From contig JAFCMP010000099.1 of assembly GCA_017506865.1 (NCBI GenBank), forward strand, positions 62,001-126,000: a DNA stretch of 64,000 bases. Direction: 5' to 3'. This document shows, in pieces, positions 44,501 through 56,500 of this stretch; positions within the stretch are counted from its first letter, which is position 1; each line of letters begins with the position of its first letter. The position numbers were made by a program, and so were the translations under genes. The notes below the pieces were generated by a model. It did not search any database, was not told the DNA's origin, and saw only the letters and a list, made by a program, of their open reading frames with translations. This DNA comes from Tribonema minus. Lineage: Eukaryota; Sar; Xanthophyceae; Tribonematales; Tribonemataceae.

Positions 44501-47500
44501 CACCCTGCCGCAGGCGCCACGCGCGTGGGCAAGGGGCCGCGCCCCCGCGCGTCGCCGCCGCCGCCCACGTCGCACGGCCCTACGGATGCAGTGAGGGCGC
44601 ACGGCAAGGTCACAGCGGTCGTTCAGCACGGCGAGCGCGAAGCGGGCGCGCAGGTGCGCCTTTTCTCTGCCTCTACTTCTGAAGTATTTACTTTTAAGAG
44701 TAGTTTCTTGGAAATATTTGGCATCATGGAGCTTTTTTGTTAAAAAAAAACGCCATTGCGTTGCTGCGTATGCGCTGGCACCGGTGCTGCGTGCGGGCGC
44801 ACGGCAAGGTCACCGCGGTCGTCCAGCACGGCGATCGCGAAGCCGGCGCGCAGGTGCGCCTTTTCCATGCCTTCGCTTCCGAAGTATTCAGTATTTTCCT
44901 AGTATTTTCTTAGAAACATTTGCCATCGTGGGCTTTTTTTGTCAAAAGCCGCCATTGCATTGCTGTGTATATGTACGCTGGAACCGGTGCTGCGGCGCTC
45001 GCACCGACGACAACGCTGCAGGTGCGTGCCGCCGCGTCGCCGTATGTACATCGAAATGCTTGTTTTCCGGTGCCGCGCCGCTCGCCGGCCGCGGCGCGTG
45101 CTGCTCCGGGGCTGCTGCTGCTGCGCACTGCGCGTGTGTGCGTGTGCGTGTGTGCCTAACCTAACCCTAGCCCGGCAAGGTCACCGCGGTCGTCCAGCAC
45201 GGCGAGCGCGAAGCCGGCGCGCAGGTGCGCCTTTTTCATGCTTCTACTTCTGAAGTACTTGGTATTTTCTTGAAAACATTCGCCATCATGGGCTTTTTCA
45301 GTATACATGAAAACCGCCACTGCTTTGCTGTGTAATATGCGTTGGCGCCGGTGCTGCGGCGCACGCCACCGACGACAACGCTGCTGCTCGCGGTGCATGC
45401 TGCAAACGGGGGGCACAGAAGGGGCAGGAGCGCCATCTCGCATGCTCCTGTGGAGCAGGCGTACATACCCTGTTGCGCACCGCCGCGTCGCCGTCTGTAC
45501 GTTAGGTCGACCCGCTTGTTTTCCGGTGCTGCTCGCCGGCTGCGACGAGCACTGCTCCCACCGCGTGTGCGCGCGCACGCGTGTGTCTGTGTGCGGGGGT
45601 CGGCAGATGGTACGGAGCGGCGGCAACAGCGCGCGCGACGCCGCCGCTAGCGGCGCATGCTGCGTCGGGGGAAGGAAAAGGGGGGGGGGGGCGTCGTCTT
45701 GGTTGGGTTCTCCTGTCGAGCAGCCATACATACCCCTGTCATGTGGCTGAGCGCTGTGCGCGCCCATGAAAATCACAGCTGCTGCGCTGCACGTACGGTT
45801 ATTTCATCAAAGGCGGCCGCTGGTGGCTAACCTCGACCCCTCCCGACTGCCTATCTATAGCCTGCGCGCTCGGCTCTTGTTGGCAGTGCCGCTTGCCGGT
45901 TGCTGCACTGCACCAAGGCCAACGTATAAGGTACATCGAAGGCCGCCGCTGGTTGCTGACAAAGGGGCAACTCATAAGTTAAATCAAACGCGGACGCTGG
46001 TGGCTAACCTCAACTCCGCCCGACTGCCCATCTGTCGCCTGCGCGCTCCTCTCGTGTTGGCAGTTCGCGGTGCGGCTGCTGCAGGCGCCGCTCGGCCCGC
46101 CCGTCAACGGCATCGAGATCGAGGGCCGGCAATGGCAGGTGAGCCGCAAATGCATGCACACCCTGTCGACACTGAGGACAGGCAGTACAGAGTGTCAGGG
46201 TTCTGCGCAGTGCTTGGAGGAACGCCGCAGCGTATGCATCACTGGTTGCTCAGCACAGACCAGCAGGCACACAGCTGCAGCGGAGTCTCAGCTGGTAGGC
46301 TAGCACGGCAAGTGAGCTGTCAATACATGCATACATGCATGCTTCTTGGCATCTGTACCCTCACGCTGTGCGCGCCGTTGGCGCGGGTGGCGGGGCTGCG
46401 CTGATCAGCAGACACCTGCCTCATCGCGTCTCAGACCGCTTGCACAGCGCCTTTGCATGGACACAGCGGCGTCGCAACGTCCTACGAGAGCGCCGCACCA
46501 GCGCTATGCACAATGTATAATCGCCTGCGCCGCCAGCGCAACGTACTCCTTCATTCTCTGCTCGCGGCTTTCAACTGTGCCTGCCAGCTATCGCCTCTAC
46601 TGCAGCTGTGCCTAACTCTCGTTGGCTGCCTGTCAGCACGAGGTGTGATTTTGGCACACTGCCAACTTCCCCGGGGGCTTGCCAGAAGTACCCATGCTAC
46701 GGTCCCCAATTGCCTATGCGCCAGCGCAACGTACTCCGTCAATCTATGCTTACAGCGCTGTCTCCTGCTCGCTGCTCCGTCCCGTCGCCGCAGCCGTGGC
46801 CTTCGCCTGGGGGCAGCGCTGCAGCAGGGGGCTTCACCCTCGCGCCGCGCGACGGCACGCGTCACATGCCTCAGCTGCTGCCGCCGCCGCCACCTGGCGC
46901 ACCCCACGGCACGCCACATGGCGCCTGCCACGGGGCGCCACATGGCACCTTCCAGGTGCCACCTGGCATGCCTGGAGGGCTGCCACCTGGCGCATCCACG
47001 GGCGCGGCGCCGCGCGGCGCGCTGGTGACGCTCCAGGGGGTGCGTCTGGGGGGGGCTGGCGCGGGGGGGGGTAGCGGCGGCAGGCCCGACGTGGCCATCG
47101 CGGACGAGCTCGAGGCCCTCAGCGCTCAGCTACGGGAGGTGACAGCGCTCAACGCCGCGAGATTGGACCCCATGGTGCGTTTCTAGCCTGAAAACTTGAG
47201 GTGTTTCTTTGTTTGTCTGCCGTGTTGCGGGCCGCCCGCGTCACACTGTGCTTGCTCGATGATCAGGTCGGTGGTCAACCGCAGGAGGTGACGGCGCGCA
47301 ACACCTCGAGACTGGAGCGTTTCTTTGCCTGAAAGTGCGAGACACTTCTCACCGTGTGCCTGTCATGCTGCATGCTCCACGCGTCACATACCGCACGTGC
47401 TCGATGATCGGGAGGTGACAGCGCTCAGCGCCGCCAGGCTGGACCCCATGGTGTGTTTCTCGCTCGAAAACTCTACAGTAGGTAGGTATCTCTGCTAGCC

Positions 47501-50500
47501 TACCAGTTAGTACTCTGCTATAGCTGTGTGCCTAGCCTTGCTGGTGTGTGCCACGCCTGGTCCCCCATTGCTCTGCGCTGCCGGGCATGCATGTACGCTG
47601 AACGTGCGCGCTGCTCGCTGCCGCTGCGTGCAGGCAGACGACCTCTCTCGCCTCTACTGCAGCTGTGCCTACTGCAGACTGCAGGTTGAGTGGTGGCTTG
47701 GAGCAAGAAGGATGCACGCAAACACGCGCGAACCGCCACGCGAACAAGTGCGAACAGTGGTCCAACGGCCTAATACAAACCAAAAAAGCGCTGCCGGGTA
47801 TGCATGTATGCTGAACGTGCGCGCTGCTCGCTGCTGCCGTGCGCAGGTGGACGACCTCCGCGCCAGGACGGCCAAGCACAGCGCCGAGCGCGCGCGTCGG
47901 GCTGAGGTGCGTGCTGCTGCCATCTGCCATTGGTATCATTTAAAATACTGTGGATATGACGGCACTGTTTGACTTGTGGCCAATGACTGCAACAGCGGCG
48001 AACACGGTTATTTGTGGAAGGCACTTGCGGCTACCCACTCCTTGTCACCTAGAGCTCTACGATCTTTTGATTCGTTTTCATTGAATTTGTTGTGGCAAAG
48101 CGACGGTTTCATGCAACTGAATTCTTCAAGGAAATGTTTTGGGAGCTGCGTTGCCGGCGAGGTGCCTGTTGCATCGCCGTGTTGCGACGCGCTCTGCCTC
48201 TGGTACCAGAAAGTGAGTCGAGGCGCACCTGTTGCAGAAATGGTGCGTTGGCGCCCCTTGCCGCATTCATGATCACGCCGCATAGCGCCAAGTGTGCACG
48301 CAGAGTTGAAGTGCGGGCTGCCATCGCTCACCGCATGGCTGCCTCCCTGATTGTCGCTCTACAACAACTTTTCTGAGGATTGGGCAGTTGGTGCTAAATC
48401 ACCCCATACTGCATTCATGATTACGTTGCACAGCGCCGAGCGCGCGCACAGGGCCGAGGTGCGTGCCGCTGCCATTTGCCCTTGGTGTCATCGATATTTT
48501 TTCTGACACAAAGACAGCTTCATGCAAATGAATTAGAAATTACTTTAGGCCGCCCGCCGCATCGCTGTGTTGCAACGCGCACCATCTTGGTGCCAGAAAA
48601 AAATGAGCTCCACGCACTGGGATCGCTAATCATCGCCCATCAATTGCATCGTCCTTGCGGCTGCGCAGCTGGTGCAGCGGTGGTCGCGCGTGCATCTGTG
48701 GGCGGCGGTGGCCAAGGCGCTCGCGGTGGGCGTGCAGGACCAGCCAGAGAACTTCAACCAGTTCCACCGCAACGACGGCCTCAGGTACGCTGCATTTCTC
48801 TCCGGTCCCCTCCTTGTGTTGTCTCCTCTTCGCACGCTCATGCCATGCACCTTACCTGACCCAAAACCGTAGCCCTAACCCGAACCCTCACCAGCCCGAG
48901 AACTTCCAACCTGTTCGACCGTAACGACGGCCTGAGGTACAGACGCATGTCTCTCTCGTTGCGTCCCCCTTCAAAGTGCACGAGTCTGCCTCAGACTAGC
49001 AGGTAGACGATTCAGTTGGCTTCTAATGTAGGTTTTGGGTCAGGGTTAGGGTAGGGTTAGGATCGGGCGCATTACGCGCAGGACAATGTCGCGTGTCCCC
49101 AGATCCTCTGGCCGGTGCGCCGGTCTCAATGCAATGACGGCCCCAGGGCTGCCATGCGCGTTCATTGCCATGTGCCCATCGCATGGCGCCCTTACGCTTC
49201 GCCTGGTGTGCGGGGGCGCCGGTGCTCGTGGGGCGCGGAGGGCGCGCGTTGATGTTGATGGCAGCGCTCGGCAAGGCCATCGCCGCGACCGCAGCGGTGC
49301 ACCGCACACCGTTGTGATGCATAACGCGTGGGCTGAGGCTGAAGTTGCGGGGCGTGCAAGAGCAGCGCATGGTCAATGGGGCATTGCGACGATGGGCGGG
49401 GGGGGGGGGGGGGGGACAAGCGCTCCCCCCTGCTCCCCCTGTGTGCATGCGTTTTCGGCCAGGACTTGCACTCCAAGTAGACTACACCAGACATGCTTCA
49501 ACAAACATTTTGGTTGCCTCTCGCGTTGCCATTCAGATGGCAGCCGCCTGACTTCCGAAGGACGTGCGCCAGGGCACCGCGCTGCCGGGACACGCACTGT
49601 GCAGTGACCCCCCATTAGCCAGTGCAATTAGCGTGAGGGTCAGGGCTCGTCTTACCTCTTCTTACCTTCAATGGCACTGCCTTCGTGGCAGCGCTCCTTC
49701 TGCTTGCGGCACTTGGGGCGCTCATCGCACGCCCTCTCACGCGTCTTCTTCGCGCGCAGCCGCCTAATTCCCATGGACGTGCGCCAGGGCACCGCGCCGC
49801 CACGACCACGGCCGTAGGTTGCAGGACACTCTCATTCCAACCTGTACGGCGTGGCTCACACCCCCTGATCACCTTGCTTGCAATGCTCCTCAGCTTCTTG
49901 CCTTTGCAATTTGAATTCCCATCCGCGCGCAGCCGCCTCATTCCCATGGACGTGCGCCAGGGCACCGCGCTGCCGGGCCACGGCGCGGAGCTTGCGCAGG
50001 CGCGCGCGCTGGAGGAGGCGGAGCGCGCGCTGCACCCTGCTGCCGCCGCCGGCGGTGGCGCCGCCGACGCCAGCAGGGCCACCAAGCCGGTGAGTCGTGC
50101 GCGTTGCGAAGAGCGTAGTGCACTCACAAGTCAGAGTATCAGGGTGGTCTGCAGGGACGCATCACTGACGTGTCGCAGCGCTCCCGCCTTGAACCTCAAC
50201 TGCTACTTCACATGTCAGCAGCGCGCGTGCGCTGCACCCTGCCGCCGCTGCCGCTGACGCAAGCAAGACCGCTGAGGCGGTCTGTTGCGCTGCAGCATGC
50301 GTCTAGAGAAAGAGGAATATAGCCTCTGAAGCGTGCGGCACCTTTACGAAGCGTTATGGTGGAAGTTGCAGCATCTGCAGCATTGGGCGCTTGGCACGGA
50401 GCAGCGAGGCTGGGCGCGCGCAGCTACGGCAGAGTACCAAGCGGACACGCAGTGCATGGCGTATCAGCAGGGGAGCCGGCACAGTGCACATTGGCCTTGT

Positions 50501-53500
50501 ACGCGAGTCTCACATCGCTCAGAGCTTGCTGTTCTGCGCGATGAGGCATGTGTGTAAGCACACGACTGACCACTACCGCTGTCCTGCTGCGTGCGCGCGC
50601 CGTTTCAGGACCAGGAGGACACGGTGTGCATGGTGTGCCTGCACGGCGACGACACGGCGCACGACGTTGTCTTCTGCGACGGATGCGGCGTCGGCGCGCA
50701 CACGTCGTGCTGCGGCGCACCCGAGTTCCTGGACGACGACGAGAAGTACCACTGCGAGTCGTGCGTATTCATGCAGGTGCGCACGTATGCAACTTCAAGA
50801 GTGCGCCGTGTATAAGGTATACTTCTGTTTTCAGTAGGTATTTTGTGTAGCGTCACCCCTAACACTAGCATTTTGCGTGCTTGACGACAACGAGAAGTAC
50901 CACTGCGAGTCGTGCGTCTTCATGCAGGTGCGTTCGCGCAAGCGTGCGCCCTAGGGGCGTTTCGGATGAGTGTAGGCAGGGCGCATACCATCTAGTGTTG
51001 TGCACTCTGGTACTATGGTTAGATCAAGTACCACTACGATTCGTGCGTCTTTATGAAGGTGCGCACGTATGCAACTTCAAGAGTGCATGTGTGCATGGGG
51101 GCACGCTCCATTCGGCTTTAGAGGATCGAGTAGATGGGGCACGCACCATTCAGTGTTGCAAACTCTACTGGTAGGGTTTACGAAAAGTGCCACTGCGAGT
51201 CGCACGCGTTTATGCAGTAGGTGTGCGAGCGCGCAACTTCGGCAGTGCGGTGTGAACCCAAGTGCTAGGGCTTGCGCGCGCCATTCGCCTTCGAAGGACA
51301 GAGTAGGTAGCGTACACACCATTCAGTGTTGCGAACTCTACTGGTAAGGTTTTCGAGAAATACCACTGCGAGTCGTGTGTCTTCGTGCAGGTAGGTGTGC
51401 GTGAAGTCTCCTTCGCAAGTGCGTGTGCGCAAGGTTGGTAGGTTTGCACTGCCTGTCATTGCGCACCTCATTCCTGCGCCTACTTGTCTTTGCCAGCAGG
51501 AGGGGGCACGCAGTACACACCGTCCAGTGATGTGAACCCCAGTGCTAGGGTTTGCGTGCGTTTCAATTTTTTTCTTTTCTAGTTGATCAAGATGCCTGAA
51601 ATTTCAATTTTCATCTTACTGGCATGCACTGAGTTGAGAGCATCTCGCCGCGTGCTTGCGTGCGCGCCGCAGGTTGCGAGGGCCGCCAAGATGCCGAACG
51701 CAGCGGAGGTGCTGACGTGCGCGCTCTGCCCTGTGAGACACGGAGGTATGTATGTATGCATTGCGTACTGCAATGTGACGCCCCGCTTGCTAATGCCTGA
51801 TGTTGGGCGTTACGTTAGGTTTGGGGTGAGTGCTCCAACATTTTATGCGATGAGGTCCCAAGACGCACGGTTCATGGCGTTCTTTCATGATCAGTGGCAC
51901 CAGTCCATCAAAGTGGCAGCGGCCCTCCGGTTCTGAATGCATGACGCGTGTGTGGGGGGGGCAGCCGCGCGCCCGTGGTGTGCGGATTCCATCCCTCGCC
52001 ACTCTTCCCCCATCAGTCGCGCAGTCCCCGATCGCGCAGGGTTAGCATGAACGAATGCCCAACCCTACCTAACCGTATCCTAAGCCTAACCCAACCCTTA
52101 CCCTAATCCTCTCACACGCACTTTATCGTGCTCCCGCGCGACGGCGGCACCTCAGCGCTCGACGCTCGCAACCCTAACCCTGATTCTGTGGGTTCATTCA
52201 CTTGAGTATCACATACTTGATCTTCATCCTCGGTTCCGAGCCCTAACCCTAACCCTACCCTCGCCCCCCGTGGCAGTGCTCAAGCGCACGAGCGACAGCC
52301 GCTGGGCGCAGCCTAGTGCTTTGCGTTCATATATCTGAAGTATTGCAGTATCGCCTCCTCCTTTTTGTTACCGCACGCTCTGAGCCCTAACCCCAACCCT
52401 AACCCTAACCCTAATTCTACCACCGTAGCAGTGCTCAAGCTCACGAGCAACGGCCGCTGGGCACACCCTACTTCTTTGCGTTCATGTACTTGAAGCAGCA
52501 CTTCATCTGCATCCTCGGCGTGCTCCACGCCCTAGCCCTAACCCGAACCCTAAGCCTCATCACCTCCTCCCATGGCAGTGCTCAAGCTCATGAGCGACAG
52601 CCTCTGGGCGCACCTGGCGTGCGCGCTGCGAGACTTGAAGTATAACTTCTTCTGGGCTCTGCGATCCAATCCTACTCTCCCCTCCCCCCCCCCGTGGCAG
52701 TGCTCAAGCTCACGAGCGACGGCCGCTGGGCGCATCCTACTTCTTTACATCCGTATGAAAAATGAATCAAAAGATCGTAGAGCTCTAGGTGAGAAGGGAT
52801 GGTTAGCCGCAAGTGCCCCCCACCCTTGAAGCATCACTTCATCTCCATCCACGGCTCTGAGCCCTGACCCTAAACCCTAACCTCATCCGGCGGCAGTGCT
52901 CAAGCTCACGAGCGACGGCCGCTGGGCGAGCCCTACATCTTTGCTTTCATATATTTGAAGCATCACTTCATCTCCATCCTTGGCTCCAAGCCCTAACGCT
53001 ACCCCTAAGCACCTCCTCCCGGGGCAGTGCTCAAGCTCACGAGCGACGGCCGCTGGGCGCACCCTACTTCTCTGCGTTCATATACTTCCAGTATCACGTC
53101 TTCCTCATCCTCGTCTTCAAGCCCCAACCCCAACTTTAACCCTGAACCCCAACCCTAACCGGACCCTAACCCTACTCCCGTGGCAGTGCTCAAGCTCACG
53201 ACCGACGGCCGCTGGGCGCACCTGGCGTGCGCGCTGTGAGACTTGAAGTACCACTTCATCTCCATCCTTGGTTGGCTCTGAGGTCTAACCCTAACCCTAA
53301 CCCTGATGTTACCCCTGTGGCAGTGCTCAAGCTCACGAGCGACGGCCGCTGGGCGCACCTGGCGTGCGCGTTGTGGGCGGAGGGCGCCTCAATTGAGGAC
53401 CTCGAGAGCATGGGCAACGTTGACATCTCCCGCGTCGCCATCGGCAAGGCTGCGGCGCCGCCTGCCCCTCAAGAATGGCCCGGCGGCGGCGGCAGCGGCG

Positions 53501-56500
53501 GCGGCGCTGCGACAGGTAAGAGAGGAGGACTCGTCTACGTCCACATCAAGTACCGTGATCCATCGTCTGGTAGTGTACCGCGTTCTGAGGGCTTGTTGGG
53601 AGCTCTGTTGCCATAGGCAAGGCCGCCGCGCCGCCTGCCCCTCAAGAATGGCCCGCCGGCGGCGGCGGCACGGCAGGTAAAAGAGGCTCACATTCTCATG
53701 TGTTTCGGTCTTATGTGGAGTGCCGTGATTGCTTGTTTACCAGAGTAAAGGTGCGTGCAGAGGGCTTTTTGGGAGCCGTGTGACCATAGGCAAGGCCGCG
53801 GCGCCGCCTGCCCCTCAAGAGTGGCCCGGTGGCGGCGGCAGCGGCGGCGGCGGCGCAGCCAAGAAAGGCTGCAGCAGCGGCGACCACGGTTGTTCGTGGA
53901 AGGCACTTGCGGCTAACCACACCTTGTCACCTAGAGCTCTACGACCCTTTTGGTTCGTTTCCAAGAGAGGAGGACGCACATGATGTCATCTTGATCTGGT
54001 GATCACTTGTATTTGTCGATGCCGAGTTCCGTGTTTGATTGTCTGCTAGTATGATGCTTTTGAGGGCTTCACAGGAGCCGTGTCGCCATCGGCACGAGCG
54101 GGGCAGCAGCAGCGGCGGCAGCGGCGGCGGCGGCGGTGCAGCAGGTGAAAGAGGATCACTTCCTCACGTTTACCTTGTTTCCATTTCCAGTAGCTGTGAA
54201 TACTTGTTTCTTTGTACAGTAAAGGTGAGTGCGGAGGGCTTAGTTGAGCCGTGTGACCATCAGCAAGCCCCCTGCATGGCCCCGTCTCAAGGCTGGCCCA
54301 GCGGCGGTGGCGGCAGCGCGGCAGGCGCAGGGGCAGCACTAACTTCATGTTCTTGCCCCAGTGTGGCAGGAGTGGCTTAGGCTAGGGTTAAAGTGTAGGA
54401 CAAGTACCCTGCTGCGTCGCGAGTGCGGTTAAGCTGCACGCAGCCGACGAGCAAGCGGTCCGCACACCCTAACCCTAACCCTCTTTCCGCGCCCACCTCT
54501 GGCTGCCCCCTAAAATCGCCCCCCTTGGATGTGACTTCAGCACTTCACTTGGCCCACTTCCCGTTGATGCTTGCGGCGCATGTTGCTTACCAGCGTGTAG
54601 AGGGCGTTTTCCCAGCCGCGTGACCATCGGTAAGCGCGCGTCGCCGTCTGCCCCTAGACTGGCCTGAGGATTGCAGCGGCAGCACAGCGGGCGCAGGTAG
54701 GAGAGGGGGACCCCATGATCACTTGTTTACGTCCGTGTCAAGTACCTTGAAGCTCTGCCTGCAGCTGCGTGCCTCGTGTCTTCGGCCTGTGCCAGACAGT
54801 ACTTTTAAGAGATGGCCATACGCTGGCGCTGCCCTACGCCTCTCCACAAAAAAACTACTTAGAAGTATCCTATTCCATACAAACGCCTGTTTCCCATTCG
54901 ATGCTTCCCGCTGTCCCTGCCGCATTGCGCAGATTTGAAAGTGCTGGCGCCGACCCTAGCCGGTGACGCCCACGGCGCCGCTGCCGCCGCCACTTGCTGT
55001 TTCTGTCATCAGGTGAGCTGAGCTGTTGGCTGAGTACTGCAGGGAGATCGACAGCTTGACCTTAGCGCTTTTGTCGGGGTATGTGTGGGGGGGGGGGGGT
55101 AGCGAGGTGACCGTCACGCCATGATCGCGAGCTGAGTTGCAGGCCACCACGTGGCATCACTACACAATTGTAACATGTACGATCTGCTGCAACGGCAAGA
55201 AGGTAAAACAGCGGCATCACTACACGACTGTAATGGGGAGGGGGGGGGGAGGTAGTGAGGCCGTGACACCTTAGCGATACGGTGACCAGCTGTGGCGCAG
55301 TCACCGGATGCTGCGTGGTGATGCTCAACAGACGGTCTGCACTTTGAAGTAGAGGTTGAAGTTGAGTTCACAACCTGGTGCAACAGCAGATGAAAGAAAG
55401 CGTGTCGATGTGGCTCTGCCTGGTTCTGCGTCCGAGGTCACCGGTCTGCAGTGATAACGCTTGTTCACATTGCCGTGAATTCCTGAAGCGGCGCAGCTGT
55501 ACTCCCGAAGTCACCGAATCTGCCCTGGCCTCGCTTGTTCACGCTGCCGATGTCAATTATTTTCCACAGAGCGACCGTCACAAAATTCTCCTCTGGTTTC
55601 GCATGTTTGCGTTGCGCATGTCAATACTGAGGGGCACCTGCTGACGTGCAGTTTGCATCGCCGACATGAATATCTTCCACACATCGGCGGTCACCGATCA
55701 TTGCTGACGTGAATATCTTCCACACAGCGACGGTCACCGAATTCTGCCCTCTGCGTTTGCTTGTTTGCATTGCTGCCGATGTCAATGCCTTCCGCAGAGC
55801 GAGGGGCACCTGCTGGCGTGCACCGAGGACGCATGCGCGCAGCGCTTCCACTTCCTGTGCGCGTGGTTCGCCGGCGCCGTGGTGGAGGCTCAGGTGAGCT
55901 CACCCCGTCTCTCGTCACGTATGACAGTACTGTCTTTGTGTGCAGCGTTCAGCTCAGCCCTACGTCACCCAATTTCAAACCCCAAACGATAGTCATTGTT
56001 TGCGCGCATTACCTACTACACCTCCACATGCAGCTTCACCCCTTAACGGAGGTCATGTCGCGCCGCAGTTTGTCCCCCCACCCCCCCCCCACACACCCTT
56101 CACCCAACCCCCTTTGCAACGCTTTCCACCGACACATGTCAAGCGAGCTCTGCTGCGTGCTCAAACAACCTCCCCAACCCTGCAACGCACACCATGGGCG
56201 GGTTTCATGAAAACTGACGGGATGGTTTCTGTGAATGTTGGCCATACTTCAACTGTGCAGATCGCCGACCCCGACATTCGCGTCCATGGTCCCCGCGCAC
56301 CACACGACATTCCCGGGGTTCCCAAACGACACCCCCATCTTTGCAAACACAGCACAGATACGTTTCATGAAAGCTGACGGAGCGATTTCTGTCCGTGCTG
56401 GCCATACTTCAACTGTGCAGATCGCAGACCCGACGTTCGCGTCCACGGTCCCTGCGCACCGCGCGACGTTCCCGGGCTTCCCGGGACTGCTCGCGCTGCG

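Noticed and set aside
52055-53320. True telomere or subtelomere
   Set aside because: TTAGGG tracts are short, interrupted, present in both orientations along the window and embedded in introns of a continuing gene.
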